NCBI RefSeq assembly: GCF_031626495.1
Contig: NZ_JAMQOJ010000003.1
Span: 496,001-560,000 of the forward strand
Direction: 5' to 3'
DNA length: 64,000 nucleotides
From: Natrinema sp031626495
Lineage (GTDB): Archaea > Halobacteriota > Halobacteria > Halobacteriales > Natrialbaceae
Each line of letters opens with the position of its first letter. Within the stretch, counting starts at the first letter, position 1. Both the position numbers and the translations under genes were made by a program. Positions 1-9,170 of the stretch are shown piece after piece. Under the pieces are notes generated by a model. That model was given only the letters and a program-made list of their open reading frames with translations, searched no databases and was not told where the DNA came from.

Positions 1-556
1 CCGTCACCTGGCACAGCAGCGCCATCGTGCCGATGGTCGCGACGGTCGCACGGGCCTGGCGCTGCCGGGGTGCATCGAGCGCCCACCGCTCGCCCAGCGG
101 GAGGAACATCCCCCAGAAGAGCAGCATACTAAAAAGGACGTCTCCACCGTTGAGCACCATTGGATTGCGAAACTGTAGGGAAAGGAGCAAGAGCCACGAG
201 ACGATCGTCGCCAGCCGGGTGTGGTAGCCGACGAGCAGCGCGACGGCGACCGCTGCGGCGACGGCGAACAGGAGCCCGATCGCCCACGGCTCGCCGGAGA
301 TTGCATGTAGTGAGAAGACGGTCCCATAATCCGCGAACAGGGCCGCACGTGGGAGAACGCCCGCGTCCGTATAGAACGCCTCGAGGTTCCGGGCGCGAAG
401 CGCAAGGTCGGCGAAGAGCAGTAAGCCGAGCGCGATCCGAAACACCGCGAGCGCGCGGGTATCCACGGTGACTCGCCGAGTGAGCGCCGCGCCGAGCCAG
501 TCGAGACCGGCTGCCAGGCGGTCGTTCGACGGGAGGGAGGGGCGTCGTTGACTCAT
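1..556 (-). CDS. HTTM-domain membrane protein (3' end outside window)
   Basis: Open frame on the minus strand from an ATG at 556 to the window edge, about 185 codons. The translation has a polar N-terminus (about 35 residues), then RALAVFRIALGLLLFADL, the opening motif of HTTM (vitamin K-dependent carboxylase-like) membrane proteins, then further hydrophobic helices and the family-like FRNPMVLNGGDVLFSMLLF. These residues are typical of haloarchaeal HTTM proteins, whose substrate is mostly unknown. The C-terminal soluble part is missing because the gene runs off the window. Family assignment is from motif recognition; no catalytic role is claimed. Confidence 0.82.
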   Translation of the reverse strand, partial: MSQRRPSLPSNDRLAAGLDWLGAALTRRVTVDTRALAVFRIALGLLLFADLALRARNLEAFYTDAGVLPRAALFADYGTVFSLHAISGEPWAIGLLFAVAAAVAVALLVGYHTRLATIVSWLLLLSLQFRNPMVLNGGDVLFSMLLFWGMFLPLGERWALDAPRQRQARATVATIGTMALLCQVT

Positions 557-996
557 CGGGTGGGCTAGATATCATCGGACTCGCCAGCCGTTCGTCATAA
601 GCTTAGTGGTTGGAGGGCGGCCGCGGCCGGCGGAGACCGTCTGCGGAGGGACGTCAGGTTCGCGTGCCCTCCTGGTGTGGCCCCGAGGGAGTCGATAGCC
701 GAGACACGCATCGCTCCTGTCGCGTCTCCCTCATTGCGCGACGGCTGCTTCCGGTCGTCCTCGTCCGGCGTCGGTCGTTGCACCCCGCCGGCCACGACGC
801 CTCTCCTCGCGAGAGAGCCCGTAGACGACCGGAGTAGCCGTCGGTCCTAACGAGGCGGGTAGCGGTGCAATCGATCGACCGATATCCCGCACGTAGGCCA
901 CCCCCCACCTGCGACAGTCGCCTCGAGTCCCGGGCTGACGATGGCGCCCGCTGAACGCGTGCTAACGCTTATACTTACTCCGTTTGAGTGTCACCT
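557..996. other. intergenic, no gene seen
   Basis: About 440 bases between divergent genes. Short frames here look like off-frame G+C noise. A probable promoter sits at its right end (see 967-975). Confidence 0.5.
967..975 (+). promoter_or_regulatory. TATA box for the 997 gene
   Basis: The stretch GCTTATACT lies about 25-28 nt upstream of the ATG at 997. This is the spacing expected for a leaderless haloarchaeal transcript, and it favours ATG 997 over the in-frame GTG at 988. Confidence 0.5.
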
Positions 997-1215
997 ATGC
1001 CCGCCGAACGATCACAGCCATCCCTAAAGGACGACGCCATCACGACCGTCCAACTGACGCTGGCGGTATTCCTGGGCCTCGCATTGATCGGGTGGTGGCA
1101 CGTGATTGTCCGCTCCTATTACGAACAGGGCCCGACTACGTACCATCCGGAGATGGTGCCAGTCCTGCTCGGGGGCGTGGTGGTGCTCTACCTCCTTGCC
1201 GTCCTGTATGAGTAG
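997..1215 (+). CDS. small two-helix membrane protein, unknown function
   Basis: 72-residue product with a short polar N-terminus and two predicted membrane helices (about residues 15-35 and 50-70) separated by a loop containing SYYEQGPTTYHPE. I do not recognise the family. The ATG at 997 is chosen because a TATA-like element lies about 25 nt upstream; an in-frame GTG at 988 would add three residues. The 3' end overlaps the convergent 1188-1538 frame by 28 nt. Confidence 0.55.
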   Translation: MPAERSQPSLKDDAITTVQLTLAVFLGLALIGWWHVIVRSYYEQGPTTYHPEMVPVLLGGVVVLYLLAVLYE

Positions 1216-1538
1216 GGAACTTTGTCGCTGCCTGCCAGGCTAGCCAGACACGGCCACTGGGAACGGAGGGCTACCGCCCCCCTCTCCGGGTCCGCTTCGG
1301 TCCGTCGATGGCACGACGGCTGGAGGTGGCGACGCAAGCCGGGCTGTCGCACTGGTCGGAGGACTGGGCTCACGAGCGGCGCGTTTCTCTCTAGAGGGCG
1401 AACGAACGCGGTTCCGGCGATGAGGAACCCGACCGCAGCCAGCGTCGTGGCTCTGCCGACGAGATATCCAGCCGTCGCTGACCCGATCAGCAGGAGACAG
1501 AGTTCGATCACCGTCTTGCCAAAGCCGGCCAGTCCCAT
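1188..1538 (-). CDS. small membrane protein, unknown family
   Basis: ATG at 1538 gives 116 residues. The first 55 form two hydrophobic helices (start MGLAGFGKTVIELCLLLIG), while the rest is Arg-rich and less convincing. An A+T-rich TATA-like stretch at 1562-1571 is correctly spaced for a leaderless start at 1538. The N-terminal 30 residues resemble a second, frameshifted frame at 20040-20206 (start MGLPGFLTTAAGYLVLLVG), which supports it being a real gene family. The longer frame up to 1601 is not used. The true C-terminus is uncertain. Confidence 0.45.
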   Translation of the reverse strand: MGLAGFGKTVIELCLLLIGSATAGYLVGRATTLAAVGFLIAGTAFVRPLERNAPLVSPVLRPVRQPGLRRHLQPSCHRRTEADPERGAVALRSQWPCLASLAGSDKVPYSYRTARR

Positions 1539-1814
1539 ACCGCGTTCATTCTTCGACGCCAATATAATATTGCATGCCGGTTTCTCTCGGTCGTCGACCA
1601 CCTCGACCGCCGGGTCGTGCCGGCTCGGCGGTGTATCGTCGCGGACGATGACGCCGGGCGGACCGTTGATGCGACGCGTTCACGATCGTCCGCGAGGTAA
1701 CTGAAGCCGTACGTGCGCGCAGTTGCGCACGCGGCGGCGGCGATCGCTGTAGCGCCGCCCACGCTCCTGAGAAGGCCAGCGTCTCGCCACCGGAGCCGGA
1801 CAGCCACCGCTGTG

Positions 1815-2249
1815 TCAGTCGGAATCGGCTGGCGCAGAGCGGATGGTGAGCACGGGGACCTCCGAGAGCCGGACCACTTTCTCGGTGACGCTACCGAGGA
1901 GATACCGGCCGAGGCCGGTTCGACCGTGGGTCCCCAGCACGATGAGATCGATATCGTGGCTCTCGCTGTACGCGAGGATTTCCTCGTGGGGGGTGCCCGA
2001 CGTGACGTCGGTGATTGCCGTGGCCCCCTTCGCCTCGGCGCGGTCGGCCACCTCGGCGACAGTCCGTTCTCCCGTCGCCCGCATCGCCTCGAGCGCGTCT
2101 TGAATGCCGCCTTCGTCGTTGTGGATCGGCTGGACCACGTAGAGGAGGTGCACGGTCGCGCCCTGTTCGACCGCTAGATCGATGCCGGTCGCCGCTGCCT
2201 CGTTCGCCGTCGTGCTGCCGTCCGTCGGGATGAGAATGCGCTCGAACAT
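1815..2249 (-). CDS. UspA-family universal stress protein
   Basis: 144-residue single-domain protein starting MFERILIPTDGSTTANEA, the canonical Usp beta-1/alpha-1 start. The ATP-binding signature lies near the C-terminus (GTHGRTGLGRYLLGSVTEKV, about residues 110-129), matching G-2x-G-9x-G-S/T, so this is an ATP-binding type Usp. Length is usual for the family. Cytoplasmic, presumed stress or nucleotide sensor, with no specific partner visible. It stands alone between two intergenic regions. Confidence 0.95.
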   Translation of the reverse strand: MFERILIPTDGSTTANEAAATGIDLAVEQGATVHLLYVVQPIHNDEGGIQDALEAMRATGERTVAEVADRAEAKGATAITDVTSGTPHEEILAYSESHDIDLIVLGTHGRTGLGRYLLGSVTEKVVRLSEVPVLTIRSAPADSD

Positions 2250-2698
2250 GTGTGAACCTCTGTCGAGGATCCATATAGTCCCTGACCCTGTGTCTCACGC
2301 GTGTGGAAGCAGCGCGTTGCTCGCCCCATTGGGGTAGTGGGGCAGCCAGGTCATCGCTGCAGCAGTCGCCCAACTGTCTTCGACCGACTGCCGTGCACGG
2401 CGGCGCTGACTGTGCGCGACCGACCACGCTCCGTGCCCACGTGTTGCTCGGCGTGGCGGTGCGAATGGTCGAATCGGGCGACTGCTCTGTACGGCGAGTA
2501 GCACGACGCCGTCACCATCGCCGGGCGCTGGTGGACGGCACAGCGCGCCGGTCACACTGGGAGGTCGCGCGGCGTCCAGTCAGTCGCCGAACGAAGCGAA
2601 CACGCCAAGGACACGCTAGCTACTGCTGTCGGGCGTAGCGTTCGATAAAAGAAAACCGCGAACGTTGTGGGCCGGCCGAAGGCCGGTGGTTTTACGAG
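2250..2698. other. intergenic, no gene seen
   Basis: About 450 bases between uspA and the 3' end of the S-layer gene. It contains a perfect inverted repeat CCCCATTGGGG at 2324-2334 that recurs at 5568-5578. Frames here look non-coding. Confidence 0.5.
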
Positions 2699-5155
2699 TT
2701 AGTCCTGACGGCGCAGGGCCAGCATGGCCGCGCCGAGGAGGGCGACGAGAGCGACGCCGACACCGAAGCCGGGCGTGCCGGAGGAGCCGTCGGTATCGCC
2801 ATCGTCACCGTCCGAGCTGCTGGAGTCCGAGCTGCTGGAGTCCGAGCTGCTGGAGTCCGAGCTGCTGGAGTCCGAGCTGTCGTCGCCGGTTTCGTTACCG
2901 GCCTTCTCAACGGTGACGGTACCGGAGTCGGAGGCACCGCCAGCCGTGACTTCCCACGAGATGTCGCCCGTGGCGCTCGTGTCGAGCGTGTAGCTCTTGG
3001 TCCACTCGCCACCGGCTGCGATCGTGACGTTGCCCTTCTCGGAGACGTCCTCGCCGTTGATGAGGACGACGGGGTCGACGGACGCCTCAGCGTCACCGTT
3101 GTTGGTGACGGTCACGTCGAGCGTGGCGTCGGCGCCCTTCTCGACGGTCGAGGGGGCGTCGCCGGAGACGTCGATCGTACTCTCGGGCTGGTCGCCAGCC
3201 TTGGTGAGGGTGACACCCGTGAGTTCATCGTTGACGTTGCTGTCAACGGTGTCCTCGGCGTAGAGGCTGAAGGTGACACCGGGTTCTTCTTCGCTGAGGT
3301 CGAACTCAGCGGCGAACTGGTGGTTCCCGTCCTCGCCGGCGGTAACGACTGCTTCAGCGACCTGGACGAAGCCGCCCTGGTCGTTCGGCGAGTCGGCCTC
3401 GGCGCTGAGTTCCGTCCCGGGGGCGACCGTGGTCGTTCCGGTTGCGGTTGCGTCCTCAGCGGCCGGGAGCGAACTGATGTCGTCCCATTCGACCTCGCGG
3501 TCTTCAATGGTCAGTTCGGACTGCTTCGTGATTACTTCGCTTTCTTTGGAGACGTAGGCGTTCTCCTGCGTGACGTTGAAGGTGAAGTCGTAGGTCTGAC
3601 CTGCTTTCAGGCTCGTGGATGCATCGTCGATCACGAAGATGAGGTCACCGCTGTACTCATCGACAGTGATGCCGGTGAGCGCGAGCTGGTTGGTCGCAGA
3701 CGTGCTCGTGTTCCAAGACGTGGGCTGACCGATCGGCCCAGCACTCTGCTCGCTAATTTCCACGTAGACACCCTCAGCATCGAGTGCTGCGGAGAGGCCG
3801 TTAGTGTCAGCATTGTTCGCGATGTCCTCAACGAGACCCTCCGCGCCGAAGTCGTCGACCTTCACGGCGAGGTGGTCCTCTTCAGCGATCGTACTCGTCT
3901 GCGTGATCGTGGCGTCCTCGAAGTCCTCGAGGGATTTCAGGGTAGCGTCAGCCGGTGCGGTGTGAGTCGTCACATCACCGATCTCCGTCCGCTCTTGGAC
4001 GGCCAGACGGCCACGGTCGTGTTCGTCTTGGACGTCATACGACATCTCATTGGCGCTGCTACCGGTTGCGTTCAGGCCCTGCCCGATCGACAGGTCCCAG
4101 GTGTACACCGGGAACGCGGCATTGCTACCGAGCTTCGTCGAGACATCGGAGTCACTGAGCGTTGCGGCATCAGTGTCGTTGAGACTCCACGGGGAGCCCG
4201 ATGCGTCGTGGGTGTCGAACTGAAGGATGAGTTCGTCGTTCTGGATGTCCGTGAGGTTAACGTACGAGTCGTAGCCATCCGCCTTGTCACCGAGGGTGAT
4301 CACAGCCGAATCGCCACCGGAGACGTCGACGGTGATGTTGGCGACTTCACCCTGTGCAGGCGAGTCGACATCGACGAAGCTGTAGTCGATGCGCTGGTCG
4401 GTCACGGTGATCGACGCGTTATCGGACGCGGCGGAGTCCGTCACGTCGAAGGTGAGGTTGTACGTGCCAGCTTCAACATCTGCGTTGTTGAAGTCGGCGG
4501 TCAACTCGGCCGATCCATCCGTGACGCCGGAGACGTTCAGCGCAAGGGTGCCATCGTTCGTCTCACTGTTCACACCGGAGAAGACCTTTCCGAGCTGCTC
4601 TGCATCAAGGTTCTTCGCGGTGACGTTCACCCACTGGTCTTCGCGTTCGGACTCGAAGTCAACCGTCACTTGACCGTTCGTGCTGACGGAGTCACGCGCG
4701 AAGTCAACGTTGAGGTTCTCGGAGTTGACCCAGAACTCAACGTTGTTCCACACGTTGTCGGAGGACTTGATGTGGTAGGCTTCGCCAACTTCGAAGTTGT
4801 TTGACGTGATGTCAAAGGTGGCTTCGCCGTTTTCGACTCGGACAGTCGTGACCTGGGCAGGGTCGCTGCTACTGGACAGGCCCTTGTAGATTTCGAACCC
4901 AGAACCGTTGATGTAACCGGATCCGTTCGAGCCGGCAGCGGAGCTGTCACCGACGGTGACTTCCTGGCCGATCCAGAGGTCGTCGCCGTTGAGACTGGTT
5001 GACGTCGTATACTGTACATCGCTGGTCGCATTTGTTGGCTGCTTTGCCGCTGCCCCGCCTGCGAAGGCTGCGGACATGGCGACAACAGATAGGACCATCA
5101 GCGCGGCTAGGACGACTGCACGTCCCTTTTCGCGGTAGGTCGTTTCGCTTGTCAT
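2699..5155 (-). CDS. S-layer-type cell surface glycoprotein with PGF-CTERM anchor
   Basis: 818 residues, exported to the cell surface. The N-terminus (MTSETTYREKGRAVVLAALM, then a hydrophobic core and an AFAGGAAA cleavage region) is the haloarchaeal S-layer glycoprotein signal type. The middle is acidic and beta-rich with many N-x-S/T sequons, as expected of an N-glycosylated S-layer protein. Residues about 755-780 are a Ser/Asp tract, a probable O-glycosylated spacer, followed by PGFGVGV, a hydrophobic helix and RRQD: the PGF-CTERM signal processed by archaeosortase with lipid attachment. An upstream TATA-like element is at 5331-5340. It is the best candidate for the main S-layer protein; 14188-17958 is an alternative. 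Confidence 0.92.
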   Translation of the reverse strand: MTSETTYREKGRAVVLAALMVLSVVAMSAAFAGGAAAKQPTNATSDVQYTTSTSLNGDDLWIGQEVTVGDSSAAGSNGSGYINGSGFEIYKGLSSSSDPAQVTTVRVENGEATFDITSNNFEVGEAYHIKSSDNVWNNVEFWVNSENLNVDFARDSVSTNGQVTVDFESEREDQWVNVTAKNLDAEQLGKVFSGVNSETNDGTLALNVSGVTDGSAELTADFNNADVEAGTYNLTFDVTDSAASDNASITVTDQRIDYSFVDVDSPAQGEVANITVDVSGGDSAVITLGDKADGYDSYVNLTDIQNDELILQFDTHDASGSPWSLNDTDAATLSDSDVSTKLGSNAAFPVYTWDLSIGQGLNATGSSANEMSYDVQDEHDRGRLAVQERTEIGDVTTHTAPADATLKSLEDFEDATITQTSTIAEEDHLAVKVDDFGAEGLVEDIANNADTNGLSAALDAEGVYVEISEQSAGPIGQPTSWNTSTSATNQLALTGITVDEYSGDLIFVIDDASTSLKAGQTYDFTFNVTQENAYVSKESEVITKQSELTIEDREVEWDDISSLPAAEDATATGTTTVAPGTELSAEADSPNDQGGFVQVAEAVVTAGEDGNHQFAAEFDLSEEEPGVTFSLYAEDTVDSNVNDELTGVTLTKAGDQPESTIDVSGDAPSTVEKGADATLDVTVTNNGDAEASVDPVVLINGEDVSEKGNVTIAAGGEWTKSYTLDTSATGDISWEVTAGGASDSGTVTVEKAGNETGDDSSDSSSSDSSSSDSSSSDSSSSDGDDGDTDGSSGTPGFGVGVALVALLGAAMLALRRQD
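2811..2879 (-). repeat. 15-bp tandem repeat encoding Ser/Asp tract
   Basis: Four complete copies and a partial fifth of TCCGAGCTGCTGGAG (plus-strand sense) starting at 2811. The 15-bp unit keeps frame and encodes SSSSD-type repeats just before the PGF-CTERM helix. Copy number is likely to vary by slippage. Confidence 0.93.
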
Positions 5156-5732
5156 GTGTTATGTGTTAGTATCGGATTTCGCTTGGTTAGCATGCAATTC
5201 ATCTGGAGCGTGAGCCGACCGCCAGCGTAGACCTCTCGAGCTGACGGAACTCTCACACCGGGTAGGGGTGTTAGTGATATCTTACTACGCCCGGCATAAG
5301 TTTTGTGTTCTATTGGTCGAGGATCCTATGAATTAAATAGGTCTTCAACTGCCGTTTCGGCCCGCACATCGACCATTTCGCCGATAGCTATCTGCGTTCT
5401 ATACGGTCGCTAAAGAATAGGATAAGAAAGCAGAAAACCGGTACTAAGATAATGATAAGACGATTTTACCACCGACGGCTCTCGCTGGTACTGCGTTCTG
5501 ATCGAGAAAGGCGCTATCTGTTTGGACGACGATTGTCGGAATATCTGGTATTGCACAGTATCGACGCCCCCATTGGGGAGAGCGGACCGACAAGAGGCGT
5601 GCGTCTCTTTCGCGGACCAAGCGACAGCGCGCGTATCTCACGTGCCAGAACTAACCACGAAGCAGACAGAGAACGTGCTAGTACGCCGGTACGTCCAGAT
5701 TGGAGAGGGAGACTACTGAGACTCTCACGCCG
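5156..5732. promoter_or_regulatory. S-layer upstream region
   Basis: Intergenic stretch of about 580 bases without a convincing gene. On the minus strand CTATTTAATT (5340-5331) is a good TATA candidate, giving an RNA start near 5306 and a 5' UTR of about 150 nt, long for a haloarchaeon but compatible with a strongly expressed surface protein. The inverted repeat CCCCATTGGGG occurs at 5568-5578. Confidence 0.45.
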
Positions 5733-6989
5733 TTATTCTAAGACTTCGAGCGAGGGGGCTCGACTCACCCGCCAGCCGGCCACCGCCGCCGCCAGCGTCC
5801 CGATCCCGATGGCGATACCGAGCGCACTCCCGTAGATCCAAGGTGCGGTTTGCACGAGGCTGTCGAACCCGACCACAGCCGCGGCGAGCCGATTCAAACC
5901 GGCGACGGCCGGCGGCGTCAGGAGGAGTCCGACCCCGCCGCCGAGGAGCCCGATGAGCAGTCCCTGGCCGATGACCGTCAGCAACAGAAGTGGTGGGGCG
6001 ACTCCCTGCGCGGTGAGGGCGGCGAACGTCGGGCGCTGTTGGTAGATCACCAGGGAGAGCAGCGAGAACGTCAGCGCCACCCCTGCTCCGATCGCGAGGA
6101 CGATGAGCGTGCCCGCCGCTGCTAGGAGAATAACTTGCTCCTGTAACACGGCCGCTAGCTGCTCCTGATTCGAGCGGATCTCGTAGTCGGGGTATTCTGC
6201 CTCCAACTCCTGCTGGACTGTCTCGACGTCGGTACCGTCCGAAGTCGTGATCGTGATGAACGTTGCCGGTGCCGTCTGGGTCTGTCCCGTGATCTCGTGG
6301 AGTTCGCTGAGCGGGAGCGTCACTGTGGGGGTCCCGAGCATCCGTTCGAACGTTGGTGAGATGCCGACGACCGTGAACTCGTTGTCGCGAGCGGCCGCCA
6401 GCGTCCCACCGATATGGATCGTATCGCCGACGGAGACGTCGAGAGACTGGGCCGTTTCTTGATCGATCAGCACCTCGCGGGTCATCTCGCCCTCGTAGGT
6501 CCCGTTGGCGTAGTGGGGATCACCCTGAATCCCACGCCCGTCGGTCACCTGGACGGCCGACCCGCTACCCGGGACGCCCGTTGCGACGAACGTCTGAAAC
6601 TCACCTTGGTCGGACGGACTCACGTACACCGTCTCGAAGGCCAACGGTGAGGCCAAAGCCACGCCATCGCGGGCTTCCATCTCGGCGGCCATCGTTCGCG
6701 AGTGCGACAGCGTGTTGGTGAACCCTCCACCGCCGGCCGCTGTGAGACGGGTTTCGCCGGACGTCACCCAGAGATCGCGGTCGGCCGTCTGGAACCGTTG
6801 CTCGCCCGTCTCGAGCACGCCGATACCGGTTCCGGCGAGGAGCGTGATCGCTAGCACGGCGAGTGCCACTCCGATGATCGCGAAGCCGAGATGGAGTTTC
6901 TGGTGACGGAACTGCGCCCCAGTGAGCCGCCCGGCGGTCCGGAGTCGGGCGAGCTGTCTGTGTGGCCACTCACGACGTCGCGGACTCAC
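5733..6989 (-). CDS. ABC exporter permease (FtsX/MacB type), second permease
   Basis: 418 residues from GTG 6989, which overlaps the upstream permease stop by four bases (GTGA), so translation is probably coupled. One helix near residues 37-58 (FAIIGVALAVLAITLLAGTG) is followed by an extracytoplasmic MacB-type core domain of about 220 residues and three C-terminal helices carrying the FtsX permease fold. A longer frame to 7232 exists, but the extra 81 residues are Arg/His/Pro noise overlapping the previous gene. With 6986-8203 and 8200-8973 it forms a LolCDE/MacB-like transporter, perhaps moving lipoproteins or other envelope components. Confidence 0.88.
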   Translation of the reverse strand: MSPRRREWPHRQLARLRTAGRLTGAQFRHQKLHLGFAIIGVALAVLAITLLAGTGIGVLETGEQRFQTADRDLWVTSGETRLTAAGGGGFTNTLSHSRTMAAEMEARDGVALASPLAFETVYVSPSDQGEFQTFVATGVPGSGSAVQVTDGRGIQGDPHYANGTYEGEMTREVLIDQETAQSLDVSVGDTIHIGGTLAAARDNEFTVVGISPTFERMLGTPTVTLPLSELHEITGQTQTAPATFITITTSDGTDVETVQQELEAEYPDYEIRSNQEQLAAVLQEQVILLAAAGTLIVLAIGAGVALTFSLLSLVIYQQRPTFAALTAQGVAPPLLLLTVIGQGLLIGLLGGGVGLLLTPPAVAGLNRLAAAVVGFDSLVQTAPWIYGSALGIAIGIGTLAAAVAGWRVSRAPSLEVLE

Positions 6990-8203
6990 GTTGGCACACC
7001 CCCTGTCATGCGGCGTGTGATGACGAGGAGGAGCGGCAACGAGAGCAGGCCGATCACCAGGCCGACCCCGGTGCCGTAGGGGATGAACCACAGATGGGAG
7101 ACCGCGATCGGCTCGGTCGTGAGCGTTCGCATCGCAACCGTATTGATGAGCCGGATCCCCACCAGGCCGCCGACGGACCCGAGTACGCCGCCGAGGCCGG
7201 TCAGCACGAGCGTCTGTGTCCCGACGAGGCAAAGCTGACTCCGGACGGATATCCCCATCGCGGAGAGGAGCGCCAACTGCTGGCGGTCCACGACGAGTTC
7301 GAGCCCCGACGTCGTGACGACGAACAGCGTCCCGATGGTCAGCGCCACGACGACGGCGGTCAGCGCGAGCGCCAGCGACAGCGCTGAGTCGCGCGTGCTA
7401 CTCACTGTCATCGCCCCGCGCGACTGCACGGTCGACTGCGGGTAGAGCCCCGCGATATCGTCCTTGACGGCCGGCGTGGCCGTGCTCACGACGAACTGGT
7501 CCGCTTGATCGTACTGTGCGGCACCCGTCACGCGTTGGAGTTCGCTCAACTGGACGAGCGCCGTCGGAACCGTGCCGCCCGTCGTCGAGTGGGTCTCGAT
7601 ACGCGTGACAGTGAACGAGCTGTTGCCGGCGATTGTCACAGACTCATCGGCGGTGACGCCGAACAGGTCAGCCGCCCCGTCCGACAGCACGACTTCGCCG
7701 GTCCACGTCCCGTTGTACGCGCCGGCGGCATAGTACGGGTCGTGTGGTGTGAGGGCGGCGGTCTCGAGCCCGGTCACTTGACCGAGCTCGGGTGAGCTGA
7801 TGACGCCGACGACGAGCACGTATTCGGTACTGTCGTTCGCTTCGACCGGGAGTACCTGTGCTAACACCGGTGTCGCGGCGTCGACACCGTCAAGCTCGGT
7901 GATCCGTGCGTTCGTCTCGTGGACGGCGCCAAACTGGGGATCGTCGGTCGCGACCAGCGGCGAGCTGGGGCTGTCCGTGTCGGGGACGACCCAGTAATCG
8001 ATCTCCTCGTCGGCGACGGTCGTACTCGTCGCGAGGCCGACACCGAGTCCAGTGACCATCACCAACAACGCGATCGCGACGGCCACGCCACCGCAACTGA
8101 AGCGGACGCGTTGTTGGGCCGTGGCGGTCGCCCGTGACGCCGTGCGCCGGATCCCGACGGCGATGAATCCGAGCCACCGCGTCAGTCGCTGTCGGAGTCT
8201 CAT
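6986..8203 (-). CDS. ABC exporter permease (FtsX/MacB type), first permease
   Basis: 405 residues. A basic N-terminus is followed by helix 1 (about residues 34-60), an extracellular domain of about 200 residues, and three helices in the C-terminal third, the FtsX/LolC arrangement. The ATG at 8203 overlaps the ATPase stop by four bases (ATGA), and its own stop overlaps the next start, so all three genes form one operon. The two permeases are diverged paralogues, suggesting a heterodimer. The substrate cannot be told from sequence. Confidence 0.88.
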   Translation of the reverse strand: MRLRQRLTRWLGFIAVGIRRTASRATATAQQRVRFSCGGVAVAIALLVMVTGLGVGLATSTTVADEEIDYWVVPDTDSPSSPLVATDDPQFGAVHETNARITELDGVDAATPVLAQVLPVEANDSTEYVLVVGVISSPELGQVTGLETAALTPHDPYYAAGAYNGTWTGEVVLSDGAADLFGVTADESVTIAGNSSFTVTRIETHSTTGGTVPTALVQLSELQRVTGAAQYDQADQFVVSTATPAVKDDIAGLYPQSTVQSRGAMTVSSTRDSALSLALALTAVVVALTIGTLFVVTTSGLELVVDRQQLALLSAMGISVRSQLCLVGTQTLVLTGLGGVLGSVGGLVGIRLINTVAMRTLTTEPIAVSHLWFIPYGTGVGLVIGLLSLPLLLVITRRMTGGVPT

Positions 8204-8973
8204 TCTGGGGTCGGCCCCTGTGGCCGGTCGACGATCGCGCCGTCACGGAGCCAGAGCAGCCGATCACAGCACTCGAGCGTCGCTCGGTCGTGGGAGGCAA
8301 GCACGACGGTCCGGTTCTCCGCGACGCGTTCGAACTCGCGGAGCACCGTGCGCCCGGCGGCCGTATCCAGTTCACCAGTCGGCTCGTCGGCGATCACGAG
8401 CGCGGGATCCGTGGCGAGGGCGCGCGCGATCGCGACGCGCTGTTGTTCCCCGCCGCTGAGTTCGCCCGGACGATGGGTGAGCCGGTCGCCGAGGTCGACC
8501 CGTTCGAGCAACGTCGTCGCCCGGCGGCGCCGTTCGCGCTTGGGCACGCCGCGTTCGACCAGCGGCAGAGCCACGTTCGCCTGCGCGGAGAGTGCATCGA
8601 GCAAGTGAAAGTGTTGAAAGACGATCCCGACGTGATCGAGTCGGTGGCGGGTGCGTTCACGACGGGACAGCGTGGCGAGATCGGTCCCCTGAAACGAGAC
8701 GGTGCCGGCCGTCGGTCGTTCTAACCCCGCTAAGAGATGCAACAGCGTCGATTTCCCGCTTCCGCTCGGTCCCGCGAGGCCGACGAGTTCGCCTTCTGTG
8801 ATCGCGAGCGACACTGAGTCGACCGCCCGGACAGTGGGCGGCTCCGACCGGCCGAGGGCGCGCCCGATCGCTCCCGGCCGGGAGCCTCTGGTATACGTCT
8901 TGGTCACGTCGGTCGCCGTGACGACGGTAGGAGAGGCAGTCGTTTCCGTGGACGAAGCGGCGGACCCGGCCAT
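8200..8973 (-). CDS. ABC transporter ATP-binding protein (LolD/MacB class)
   Basis: 257 residues with all ABC motifs: Walker A GPSGSGKST (68-76), Q-loop Gln 120, signature LSGGEQQR (172-179), Walker B LVIADE (192-197) and H-loop His 228. The LolD/MacB subclass is indicated by VFQHFHLLDALSAQANVALPL and by the two FtsX-type permeases that follow with four-base overlaps. The first 20 residues are a low-complexity Ser/Thr/Ala extension, so translation might begin slightly later. It energises export through the two permeases downstream. Confidence 0.93.
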   Translation of the reverse strand: MAGSAASSTETTASPTVVTATDVTKTYTRGSRPGAIGRALGRSEPPTVRAVDSVSLAITEGELVGLAGPSGSGKSTLLHLLAGLERPTAGTVSFQGTDLATLSRRERTRHRLDHVGIVFQHFHLLDALSAQANVALPLVERGVPKRERRRRATTLLERVDLGDRLTHRPGELSGGEQQRVAIARALATDPALVIADEPTGELDTAAGRTVLREFERVAENRTVVLASHDRATLECCDRLLWLRDGAIVDRPQGPTPE

Positions 8974-9170
8974 GGTCCGGGAAGGTGGCTACGAACAATT
9001 AACTATTTGGTCTGCTCGACAGTCATCGAGTTCGAAACATCCTCGGGGCGAGTAGCGGGTGCACGGGGACTCCTCACTCCCGTTGCTTACTGTGCTAATA
9101 CCGTCGCTCGAGCGTTCAGGTACTCGATATGGTACTCGGTAATCAAACCCGGTCGAGACGGCAGTCCGCG

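Noticed and set aside
2811..2879. CRISPR-like repeat
   Set aside because: The units are directly adjacent without spacers and encode an in-frame Ser/Asp tract.
3320..4804. 494-codon plus-strand frame
   Set aside because: It is antisense to the S-layer gene, whose signal peptide, sequons and PGF-CTERM tail are clear. The product is Val/Arg/Asp-rich shadow sequence.
6990..7232. N-terminal extension of the second permease
   Set aside because: It overlaps the first permease in another frame, is Arg/His/Pro noise, and the GTG at 6989 with a four-base overlap is a better start.
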